From NCBI GenBank assembly GCA_033809415.1, contig JAPXLT010000172.1, positions 1 through 10,087 on the forward strand: a stretch of DNA of 10,087 nucleotides, written 5' to 3'. The position numbers and the translations under genes are program-made. How positions within the stretch are numbered: the stretch's first letter is position 1; the number at the start of each line of letters is the position of its first letter. This document shows, in pieces, positions 1 through 5,858 of the stretch. Under the pieces are notes generated by a model. That model was not told the origin of the DNA, did not search any database, and worked only from the letters and a program-made list of their open reading frames with translations. The stretch comes from JAQVUB01 sp033809415. Lineage in GTDB: Bacteria; Verrucomicrobiota; Lentisphaeria; Oligosphaerales; Oligosphaeraceae.

Positions 1-28
1 CCCTTTCAGGGCTGATTCCAACATCGCC

Positions 29-118
29 GATCCGACTGATCCGACTGATCCGACCGATCCGACTGATCCGACCGATCCGACCGATCCGACCGATCCGACT
101 GATCTGTCCGATTTGTTG
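29..118. repeat. 9-nt tandem array (GATCCGACY)
   Basis: Eight consecutive copies of GATCCGACT or GATCCGACC run from 29 to 100, varying only at the last base (T or C). Two decayed units follow, GATCTGTCC and GATTTGTTG, to about 118. Read in frame the array would give Asp-Pro-Thr repeats, and that frame is open from the left edge to a TAA at 158-160. It has no start in the window and runs out of phase into the 11-nt array, so I treat it as non-coding. It abuts the 11-nt array and forms the outer part of the repeat block upstream of gene 1. Confidence 0.93.
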
Positions 119-180
119 TCCGTGTCCCGTCCGTGTAAAGTCCGTGTAAAGTCCGTGTAAAGTCCGTGTAAAGTCCGTGT
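118..180. repeat. 11-nt tandem array (GTCCGTGTAAA)
   Basis: A variant unit GTCCGTGTCCC (118-128) is followed by four perfect GTCCGTGTAAA units (129-172) and a partial unit GTCCGTGT (173-180). The reverse complement of the same array, including the CCC variant unit, lies at 3948-3999 downstream of gene 1 with a different number and order of units. The unit length is not a multiple of three and stop codons appear, so it is non-coding. Confidence 0.95.
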
Positions 181-234
181 GGGTTGCGGGCGATCAGTCC
201 GCGCCAAGTCTTTTCATGTGGTTCGTGGTTAAAA
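151..234 (-). repeat. Left arm of 84-bp inverted repeat flanking gene 1
   Basis: The reverse complement of this stretch matches 3894-3977 with two mismatches over 84 bases and no gap. It contains two 11-nt units, a GTGGGTTGCGGGCGATCAG-type core, and the sequence that reads TTTTAACCACGAACCACA on the minus strand. On the right side of gene 1 the same repeat family starts a few bases after a stop codon. This copy points the other way, as if it trailed a minus-strand gene or had been inverted together with the segment. Confidence 0.93.
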
Positions 235-276
235 GGTCTAATAAATCCAAGACTCAGTTCCCTGCGAAGCGCTAAA

Positions 277-283
277 AAGGAGA
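277..283 (+). promoter_or_regulatory. Ribosome binding site for gene 1
   Basis: AAGGAGA, with an AGGAG core at 278-282, lies 8 bases before the ATG at 291. It is a strong Shine-Dalgarno sequence and fixes the start, which also gives a well-formed signal peptide. I see no convincing -35/-10 pair upstream. TAATAA at 239-244 is a possible -10-like sequence but has no matching -35. Confidence 0.85.
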
Positions 284-290
284 CTCCCTA

Positions 291-3200
291 ATGTATAAGA
301 AGTGGCTTTGTGCCTTGTTAACCGGTTTCATGGGCCTGTCCGCGACGGCGCTCGAATTCCGCCAGGATGGCGAGCGGGTACTAGTCTCGAGCGCCCGGCT
401 GACAGCAACCGTCTGGCGCGGGCGCATCGTGCATCTGGTCAGCCGTCCGGACGGCACGGTCATTGCCAGCGAGTCCCTTGCCGAGCCAAGCCACACCGCC
501 GGGCTGGGCAACATGCTCGGCAAGGTCAAGGAATTGTCCCGCATTCATTTCCCCTGGGGCGAGATTTCCCTGAATCAGCATATCGCGAAAGAAGCGAGCA
601 TGACGCCGCTTTACCACAGCCCCGGCGAGCAGTCCAAAATGGAAGTCCGGGAAGAAAACGGGCAATTGATCGTAACTTGGAGCGGTCTGGCCTCGACGGA
701 AGGCTTCTTCGCCGATGAAATTCTGCGCCTGACATTCAGTGAGGATGATGCCGGTGCCCTGATGGTGCGCGCATATGGACGCTCCGACAAAGGCGGCGTT
801 TTCGGCGTACAGGTGCCCATCGAGAATATTTCCAACGAAGCGAAATTCATCCTGCCCACCTTTGGCGGTCTGGAATACTCCGGCAAGGGGAAGCCTGCCC
901 TGATGACATTCAAGGATACGACCCTGTTCTACGAAGCGCCTCTGATGACCCTCGAACTCGAGGGATCATCCTTCGCCATGTGGAAGGAAGACAAGCGCAT
1001 GCGACCCTATTTTGTCTTCTTCGCCAGAAACCTGAAATCCTGCTCCTTCGCGCTGGAATCCCTGAACCTGATCCCTTATGAAAATTGCACCGAAATCCAA
1101 GCGCCTGCCTTGAAGCTGGATTGGTTTGCCGGCGGCGACTGGATAGCGGCAGCACGTCCCTTCCGCAACTGGTATCACCGCACCTTCGCCGAGGACATGG
1201 CCAACCGCGACCGCATCGACTGGGCCAACCGCATCAATGTCATCTGTGACGGCGGCAGCACCAATGACGAGGCTTTGAGCAAGGTTGCCGAATTGATGCC
1301 CAGGGAACAGGTGCTGTTCCATTGTTGGCAAGCCCGCAAAGCAGGCTTCACGACCGATATTCCGGATTATACGCCAAAAGACAGCTATCCCGGCGATGTC
1401 GCCAGAATTCACAAGCACGGCTTCAAGATAATGGCCTACACCTGCACGATCTGCGCCGTCTACCAAAGCCCGGCATGGATTCGTGACAATGTCGGGGATT
1501 TTTTCCTGACTCGGAAAAATGACATTACCCGCTACAACGGGGGCGAAGAGAACATCAGTGAAAACCTGGTCGGGACGATCAATTATGCCACCGGGCAAGA
1601 TCAGTTTGCCGGAATGAAGCCCAAGCAATTCCTGTATGGCGACCCCCTTTCCAAGGGCTGGCGAGACTACTACTGCCGCATCATCAAGGAATTCAATACG
1701 ATCACCGGAACCGACGCCAACTACCAGGACACCTCCGGATGCAGCGGTGACACCGGAAACGGGATCATCGACGGCATGGCCGGCGCGGAAGCCTACGCGC
1801 AAATGATCCGCGACCTCCAAAAAGCCATGCCGGATACCCCGATGGCTTCCGAGTTCGGTCCGCAGGCCATCGGATTCGGGGTCAAATGGCCGCTGAATTA
1901 TGTGCAGGTCTGGGGCGGGGAGGGCTTCCGGCGTTCCCGTATTCATCGGCACCGGCCTCTGTCGCCATTCCTGTTCAGCTACCGCACCTGGGTTCCCACC
2001 ATCAATGCCAATGATGATTTCCACAAGCACGTCGTCACGGCCGCATCGGATGCCCTGTCTGGCATGGGCATGTTTTCAAGCAGTTCGCTGGGAAACGAGG
2101 CGGGTTTCAACGACCATATGGTGCTGCGCTCGCAAATCTTCGCCAAGAATCGCCTGACTCCGTACTATCCGGAACATCGCTACCCCGAAAATATCCGCGC
2201 CATGTATCAAGATGACCGGGGGCGCATCTTCCGCTATTATGATGACGGGAAACTGCAGAAAATGCTCGATCCGGAAGGGCGTGCCTTGTATGGACGAGTG
2301 GATCAGGTCAGCAGTATCCATGACCCCGATTTGTATCTGCCGGGCTGGCCCATTCAGGACGAAAACGGGATCTACAACCTTGATCCGGCCAAAAACTATG
2401 CGCTTTTCCCGAAAAAAGAACAACCGGAATTCCCGGTCGGCATACAGCCGCTGCCCAAAGGCATTATGCTCAAGCGATATTACACGACGTCGGATTTCGC
2501 CTATATTGAGCTGGACGCCGCTGATGGGCAGGAAATCACTGCGACCTTCCGAATCAATGAGAAGAATTATTGCAAGGCGTCCCTGAACGATCGGGAGATT
2601 CCCTTTGCCAATCCGCTCGATATCCGCTGTCCGGCGCCGGCCAGGCTGCTCCTCTCGAGTGGCAAGGACACCGCTCCAGATACCATCCGCAACATTTCCA
2701 TCGATGATGGTTTGCAGCATGGCAAGGATGCGCCGCTGCCGACCCTAAGACGCACGATGGCTGGACGCACGATGTATTTTGTCAATTATTTCCAAGTGAA
2801 AAGCCTGGATTACCTGCTGACAGTTCCGGAAGGTGACAACGTCCTCGAGCTTTGCCTGGCCAACACCCAAGCAAAATATGGCAATGGCAGCATTGTGCGT
2901 CTACTGATCAACGGCAAGGAAATCCGCTCGTTTGACTGCCTGGTGCCCAACCCGGAATGGAGCAAGGAAAAGAAGGGAGTACCCAAAAGCATCTTTGATC
3001 AGCGCATGCGGCAATGGCTGCTGCCGCTGAAGGAATATGCCGGCAAACAAGTCCTGGTGACGGTGCAGGTTGATGACAAGGCAAGCACTAACGCCGACTC
3101 GCAGTGGATCAGCATCCCACGCCTCCTGCCCATGGCAATCGACCAGATGCAGGAAAACTTCCTCGATCCGAGTGACAACACCCCGCAACCCTATATACGC

Positions 3201-3887
3201 CCAGCCGGAAAAGTGCTGCAAGAATTCGTGCCTGCTTGGAAAGGCGCAGAATTCCAGCTCGAGGATGGTCTCTACACTTATACCCCTTCAACTGCGCATG
3301 GCGTCGTCTATTATCACGAAAGGCAGGAAATAGACCGCATGCGCAACTACATTCTTTCCGGTGAAGTCAAAGCCGCTGCCGAGCAGGGTACTTTTTATCT
3401 GGGTGTTGTGCAGTATAATGAGCAAGGCAAAGAAATTCATGGCCTCAACATCAACCGCCGCCGGGATACCGTAACGGTTCTGTCGCATCCTTCTGCGGAA
3501 GGCTCTGACCGGGTTATGGTACTGGATGCCGCCAACTGGACACCGGGTACATACATTGCCGTCGCCCCAGCCGAGGACAACAGCGACCTGCCGCGCTTCG
3601 ACCTGGTCGGCCCCATACGAGAACTGAAACAACACGGAGGAGATTGGAGCGCATACTTGGAAAAACCCCTGAAAACCGCAATCGCCTCCGACACCAAAGT
3701 CTGTCTGCATGCACCGACTTCGACGCATTCCTATGTGTGTTCGGCAAGAGCACCCAAGCGCTTTGTACGGTTTGGCGGAAAGATCAACTGGTGGCCCAGT
3801 GCAAAAACCTTTAGAATCCTGCTGATCAGTCAAAAGCCGCTCGAATTCAAAGACCTTAAACTCGAAATCATGGAAGCAGACAAGTAA
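291..3887 (+). CDS. Secreted DUF6259-type glycoside hydrolase-like protein
   Basis: The 1198-residue protein starts with a signal peptide (Lys-Lys, a hydrophobic stretch, likely cleavage after Ala-Thr-Ala at 18-20), so it is probably exported. Residues about 21-300 look like an all-beta, mutarotase-like N-terminal domain of the kind that precedes TIM-barrel glycosidases. Residues about 305-700 look like the barrel: strand INVICDGGS around D320, TGTDANYQDTSG (D475, D480), and MASEFGP (E521), with a basic RRSRIHRHR patch at 547-555. The C-terminal 450 residues look like beta-sandwich, carbohydrate-binding-like domains. From memory of the family this matches DUF6259 proteins, which are abundant in Lentisphaerota. 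The substrate is unknown and the acidic residues are only catalytic candidates. The gene stands alone on the plus strand between inverted repeats, and its closest downstream neighbour is a putative deacetylase. Coding certainty is high; the family name is moderately certain and the activity is inferred. Confidence 0.88.
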   Translation: MYKKWLCALLTGFMGLSATALEFRQDGERVLVSSARLTATVWRGRIVHLVSRPDGTVIASESLAEPSHTAGLGNMLGKVKELSRIHFPWGEISLNQHIAKEASMTPLYHSPGEQSKMEVREENGQLIVTWSGLASTEGFFADEILRLTFSEDDAGALMVRAYGRSDKGGVFGVQVPIENISNEAKFILPTFGGLEYSGKGKPALMTFKDTTLFYEAPLMTLELEGSSFAMWKEDKRMRPYFVFFARNLKSCSFALESLNLIPYENCTEIQAPALKLDWFAGGDWIAAARPFRNWYHRTFAEDMANRDRIDWANRINVICDGGSTNDEALSKVAELMPREQVLFHCWQARKAGFTTDIPDYTPKDSYPGDVARIHKHGFKIMAYTCTICAVYQSPAWIRDNVGDFFLTRKNDITRYNGGEENISENLVGTINYATGQDQFAGMKPKQFLYGDPLSKGWRDYYCRIIKEFNTITGTDANYQDTSGCSGDTGNGIIDGMAGAEAYAQMIRDLQKAMPDTPMASEFGPQAIGFGVKWPLNYVQVWGGEGFRRSRIHRHRPLSPFLFSYRTWVPTINANDDFHKHVVTAASDALSGMGMFSSSSLGNEAGFNDHMVLRSQIFAKNRLTPYYPEHRYPENIRAMYQDDRGRIFRYYDDGKLQKMLDPEGRALYGRVDQVSSIHDPDLYLPGWPIQDENGIYNLDPAKNYALFPKKEQPEFPVGIQPLPKGIMLKRYYTTSDFAYIELDAADGQEITATFRINEKNYCKASLNDREIPFANPLDIRCPAPARLLLSSGKDTAPDTIRNISIDDGLQHGKDAPLPTLRRTMAGRTMYFVNYFQVKSLDYLLTVPEGDNVLELCLANTQAKYGNGSIVRLLINGKEIRSFDCLVPNPEWSKEKKGVPKSIFDQRMRQWLLPLKEYAGKQVLVTVQVDDKASTNADSQWISIPRLLPMAIDQMQENFLDPSDNTPQPYIRPAGKVLQEFVPAWKGAEFQLEDGLYTYTPSTAHGVVYYHERQEIDRMRNYILSGEVKAAAEQGTFYLGVVQYNEQGKEIHGLNINRRRDTVTVLSHPSAEGSDRVMVLDAANWTPGTYIAVAPAEDNSDLPRFDLVGPIRELKQHGGDWSAYLEKPLKTAIASDTKVCLHAPTSTHSYVCSARAPKRFVRFGGKINWWPSAKTFRILLISQKPLEFKDLKLEIMEADK

Positions 3888-3893
3888 TTCTTT

Positions 3894-3977
3894 TTTTAAC
3901 CACGAACCACACGAAAAGGCTTGGCGCGGACTGATCGCCCGCAACCCACACGGACTTTACACGGACTTTACACGGAC
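3894..3977 (+). repeat. Right arm of 84-bp inverted repeat flanking gene 1
   Basis: This is the inverted copy of 151-234, with two mismatches. It begins within a run of seven T residues (3891-3897), six bases after the gene 1 stop codon. It reads TTTTAACCACGAACCACA, then a GGCGCGGACTGATCGCC segment in which GGCG and CGCC can pair weakly, then CCCGCAACCCACACGG and 11-nt units. Related but diverged copies follow genes 2 and 3. It could serve as a 3' untranslated or termination region, but it lacks the hairpin-then-U-tract of a classical intrinsic terminator. Confidence 0.93.
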
Positions 3978-3999
3978 GGGACACGGACTTTACACGGAC
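3948..3999 (-). repeat. 11-nt tandem array, inverted copy
   Basis: On the plus strand, ACACGGAC (3948-3955) is followed by TTTACACGGAC twice (3956-3977), the variant GGGACACGGAC (3978-3988) and TTTACACGGAC again (3989-3999). The upstream array at 118-180 has four standard units before the variant unit, so unit number and order differ between the two copies. Similarity to the upstream block continues weakly into ACAGATCGGACGG (4001-4013). Confidence 0.92.
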
Positions 4000-4066
4000 G
4001 ACAGATCGGACGGCCCGCCATGTGCCAAGGTCGGCTTTACTTTTTCAGTCGGAGGCGATATGGAGC

Positions 4067-4096
4067 GCCGGCGGCTCGCCGGCATGAAGCCGGCTT
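4067..4096. repeat. GC-rich hairpin plus palindrome
   Basis: GCCGGCG (4067-4073), loop GCT and CGCCGGC (4077-4083) form a perfect 7-bp stem with a 3-base loop. The palindrome AAGCCGGCTT follows at 4087-4096. The segment resembles short dispersed intergenic palindromes I associate with Lentisphaerota-like genomes, but no second copy is present in this window. No U-tract follows directly, so it is not a standard terminator. Confidence 0.7.
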
Positions 4097-4240
4097 TCCT
4101 CTTCCATCACCGAAAACTCAAAAAAATTTCTCAAAAATGAGAAAGAGATTCAAGACCAGAAACTTGCGCATCGTTTTTTTGAAAAATCTTTCCCAAAAAA
4201 GAAGATTTTGAGCGATAGTAGTACGAAAATTTTCTATAGG

Positions 4241-4305
4241 CTTGCTGCTTCGGCGGACGTGAGGGCATGCGGTTTAAAAAGTAGCGCAACCGTCCCGGTT
4301 GTGAT
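4241..4305 (+). repeat. 65-bp dispersed hairpin repeat, copy A
   Basis: This segment matches 9696-9759 in the same orientation at about 57 of 65 positions, with one A-run length difference. Weak similarity continues upstream (GAAAATTT-TAGG). The most conserved part is GGTTTAAAA(A)GTAGCGCAACC onwards. It includes a hairpin CGCAACCG (4285-4292), loop TCC, CGGTTGTG (4296-4303): 8 pairs, one of them G-T. The copy ends 54 bases before the gene 2 start, so it may lie in the gene 2 leader. Confidence 0.9.
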
Positions 4306-4344
4306 TGATGTTTGCCTTCCCACGTCCGAATGCTCCCACCTGCA

Positions 4345-4349
4345 AAAGG
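4345..4349 (+). promoter_or_regulatory. Ribosome binding site for gene 2
   Basis: AAAGG lies 10 bases before the ATG at 4360. The in-frame ATGs at 4312 and 4330 have no purine-rich sequence at suitable spacing, and 4312 follows directly on the repeat. The site therefore favours 4360 as the start. Confidence 0.6.
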
Positions 4350-4359
4350 TTTTGACACC

Positions 4360-5586
4360 ATGAGAATCATACCCTCCTACTGCCGACGCTTTGAAATCAA
4401 CCCCGCGCAATATCCGGTTGTCGTCTTTGAGAGTGATGACTGGGGCGCCTGTGAAGTGGCTCCGCGATCAAGGCAAAGCCAGTACCAGGAATTGCTGCAG
4501 AAACATACCGGAAAACGCGCCCGGTTGCTGAGCAGCCTCGAGACCCCCGAAGAACTGGACGCACTTTTCAAGGTACTGCAAAACTATCGGGGACAGGACG
4601 GCATTGCACCGGTTTTCACCGCCTTCACCAGCATGGGAAACCCGGATTACCAAGCGATTGCCGACGCTGATTTCAAGGAATACCATGACATCTTCATTGG
4701 AGACGGATTCCCGCAATTCTGGGGAGGCGATGGAGTCATCGAGAAGATGAGCGCCGGCCAGCAGATGGGGATATGGGAACCGGAATACCACAGCATGCTG
4801 CATCACACCAGCCCGAAACTCTGGCTCGAACTGCTACGCGGGAACGGCGCCGATGCGGAACTGGCCCGGGACCTGTTCGAGCTGCAATGCTATAATCAGC
4901 TTAAACATATTCCGGAATACGAAGGGTATCATATCCGAGAACAATTCCAGTTTGTCAATACCGGATTTTCACGCTTCGAAAAGCTGTTCGGACGCACGCC
5001 GCAGGCCGCAGTCACCAGCGATGCATATCCGGAGACGGAGATCATCTGGGCGGCTCGTGGTGTGCGCACTGTCTGCATCAAGAATTGCCGAATCAACAGC
5101 GGTGAAGTTGTGGTCTATCCGACAAAGCCCTGGAATATGCAGGATGTCTATGCGCGCATTGGGGATTATGAAGCTGCTCTCGATCTTGTTTATCTGACCA
5201 GAAATGTCTTCATGGAACAGGCCAACACCGCCGAAGAAGTCCTGCAAACCATCGAACGCAATTTTTCTGTCTTCCAGGAACCTTGTGTCATATCAACACA
5301 CCGCTCCAATTACTGCAGCTTGTCCCAAGCAGAAAACGAGAAAAACATTGCCCGCCTGCAATGCGTACTCGAGAGCCTGCAGAAACGTGGTGCCATCTTC
5401 CTCACGACTGGAGAGCTTGGCGATCTCTATCGCCAAGGCTGGAGCTGCCGCAGGCTGGGACAGGAATGGCTGTTCCGCTGCTGGTTTGCTGAAGCACAAA
5501 AACCAACCTTTGCCAGCCATTTACCATTAGGCAACCATCGCCTGCCCGACCTCCCCGAAATCTCGGAAACCATGCATTTTTCTTGA
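4360..5586 (+). CDS. Polysaccharide (de)acetylase-like protein (NodB superfamily)
   Basis: The 408-residue protein has no signal peptide or membrane segment, so it is probably cytoplasmic. The start at 4360 is chosen over the in-frame ATG at 4312 because an AAAGG site precedes it and the conserved fold begins soon after. Near the N-terminus, YPVVVFESDDWG carries the Asp-Asp pair (D26, D27) typical of the first NodB-type motif. HSMLH at 144-148 fits the metal-binding H-S/T-x-x-H motif, and THRSNY (H314, R315) near the C-terminus could be a later active-site motif. This matches the roughly 400-residue 'ESDDWG' family often annotated polysaccharide (de)acetylase. Such enzymes remove, or possibly add, acetyl groups on sugars; the substrate here is unknown. 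It lies between two exported glycosidase-like genes with long spacers on both sides, so co-transcription is doubtful. Its base composition resembles gene 1 more than gene 3. Confidence 0.85.
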   Translation: MRIIPSYCRRFEINPAQYPVVVFESDDWGACEVAPRSRQSQYQELLQKHTGKRARLLSSLETPEELDALFKVLQNYRGQDGIAPVFTAFTSMGNPDYQAIADADFKEYHDIFIGDGFPQFWGGDGVIEKMSAGQQMGIWEPEYHSMLHHTSPKLWLELLRGNGADAELARDLFELQCYNQLKHIPEYEGYHIREQFQFVNTGFSRFEKLFGRTPQAAVTSDAYPETEIIWAARGVRTVCIKNCRINSGEVVVYPTKPWNMQDVYARIGDYEAALDLVYLTRNVFMEQANTAEEVLQTIERNFSVFQEPCVISTHRSNYCSLSQAENEKNIARLQCVLESLQKRGAIFLTTGELGDLYRQGWSCRRLGQEWLFRCWFAEAQKPTFASHLPLGNHRLPDLPEISETMHFS

Positions 5587-5606
5587 CACTGACCACTCGT
5601 AACTTA

Positions 5607-5636
5607 TTTTTTAACCACAACAAAAGGCAAGGCGCT
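5607..5636 (+). repeat. TTTTTAACCAC-family repeat, short copy after gene 2
   Basis: TTTTTTAACCACAA followed by CAAAAGGCAAGGCGC resembles the first part of the copies at 3894 and 9597 (TTTTTAACCACGAA, then GAAAAGGCTTGGCG). It begins 20 bases after the gene 2 stop codon. It is shorter and more diverged than the other two, so membership rests on the shared first 11 bases, the AAAAGGC core and the position. Confidence 0.6.
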
Positions 5637-5650
5637 TTCATTCATTTTCA

Positions 5651-5790
5651 TGGACATGGACAAGAATGGACATCATGGACAAGTTTAAAGACGTGGCAAG
5701 ACGTCACCTGCTGTACCTGTCCATTCTGTCCATAAAAACGTGTCCATTTATGTCCATTCTGTCCATTGCGTCCATCGTGTCCCTGTCCAT
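5651..5790. repeat. TGGACA/TGTCCA inverted-repeat cluster
   Basis: Four TGGACA units occur at 5651-5681. At least five TGTCCAT units (5718-5766) follow on the same strand, plus CGTCCAT (5769-5775) and a last TGTCCAT (5784-5790). The 16-mer TGTCCATTCTGTCCAT occurs exactly twice, at 5718-5733 and 5751-5766. The segment 5656-5672 is its reverse complement with one extra base, so the left arm can pair with either right-arm copy. The centre also holds GACGT/ACGTC around GGCAAG. If transcribed, this would form a long stem-loop upstream of gene 3. Confidence 0.9.
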
Positions 5791-5844
5791 TAAAAAACGA
5801 GACGTTTCCCGATGTGATTGAGAAAATGAAAACGCCCTGCAACA

Positions 5845-5853
5845 AAAGGAGAG
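5845..5853 (+). promoter_or_regulatory. Ribosome binding site for gene 3
   Basis: AAAGGAGAG, with an AGGAG core at 5847-5851, lies 7 bases before the ATG at 5859. It is strong and well spaced and selects this start over the in-frame TTG at 5766 and ATG at 5826. The resulting N-terminus is a clean signal peptide. Confidence 0.88.
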
Positions 5854-5858
5854 CCAAC

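Larger units (their letters stand above)
3888..4359. other. Intergenic region between genes 1 and 2
   Basis: This 472-base spacer holds no convincing gene. From left to right it contains a T-run and the inverted-repeat arm, the 11-nt array, a GC-rich hairpin at 4067-4083, an A/T-rich stretch at about 4110-4235 with two small stem-loops, and the 65-bp dispersed hairpin repeat at 4241-4305. The stem-loops are TTTCTC/GAGAAA at 4127-4144 and AAAATCTT/AAGATTTT at 4183-4209. A 96-codon open frame at 3921-4211 is built from the repeats and is not believable. I could not identify a promoter for gene 2 by eye. Confidence 0.8.
5587..5858. other. Intergenic region between genes 2 and 3
   Basis: This 272-base spacer contains a short TTTTTTAACCACAA copy of the dispersed family (5607-5620), the TGGACA/TGTCCA inverted-repeat cluster (5651-5790), and a short unique leader with the gene 3 ribosome binding site. 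There is no gene in it. An in-frame TTG at 5766 would extend gene 3 into the repeat cluster but is not supported. Confidence 0.8.

Noticed and set aside
2..160. Possible 3' end of a gene encoding Asp-Pro-Thr repeats
   Set aside because: The frame is open to a TAA at 158-160, but it runs through an 11-nt array that is not a multiple of three. The block also has a non-coding inverted relative downstream of gene 1. Coding is not supported without sequence to the left.
29..180. CRISPR array
   Set aside because: Units are 9 and 11 bases and directly tandem, with no unique spacers and no cas genes in the window.
966..2030. 354-codon minus-strand open frame inside gene 1
   Set aside because: It lies fully antisense to the barrel-coding part of gene 1 and shows no recognisable family motif; a shadow frame is the simpler explanation.
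151..3977. Insertion sequence or composite transposon formed by the inverted repeats
   Set aside because: There is no transposase between the arms, no clear target-site duplication outside them, and the arms belong to a repeat family present elsewhere in the window.
3921..4211. 96-codon plus-strand open frame between genes 1 and 2
   Set aside because: It is composed of the 11-nt array, the GC hairpin and A-rich sequence, has no ribosome binding site, and its product is low-complexity basic sequence.
4208..4236. Sigma-70 promoter ahead of gene 2 (TTGAGC, 17 bases, TTTCTA)
   Set aside because: The -35-like half is fair but the -10 half matches the consensus at only two of six positions; not enough to call.
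4285..4303. Intrinsic terminator
   Set aside because: The stem is followed by ATTGATGTTTGCC and not a run of T residues, and it lies just upstream of gene 2, far from the gene 1 stop.
4241..4305. Integron attC-type recombination site
   Set aside because: The gene-plus-repeat layout is reminiscent of cassettes, but the paired RYYYAAC/GTTRRRY core sites are not present around the hairpin and no integron integrase is in the window.
4312..4359. Upstream ATG start for gene 2
   Set aside because: It would add 16 residues without a ribosome binding site, whereas the ATG at 4360 has AAAGG at a usable distance.
5766..5858. Upstream TTG start for gene 3
   Set aside because: It would begin inside the TGTCCA repeat cluster and place 31 residues in front of a clean signal peptide; the ATG at 5859 has a strong AGGAG site.
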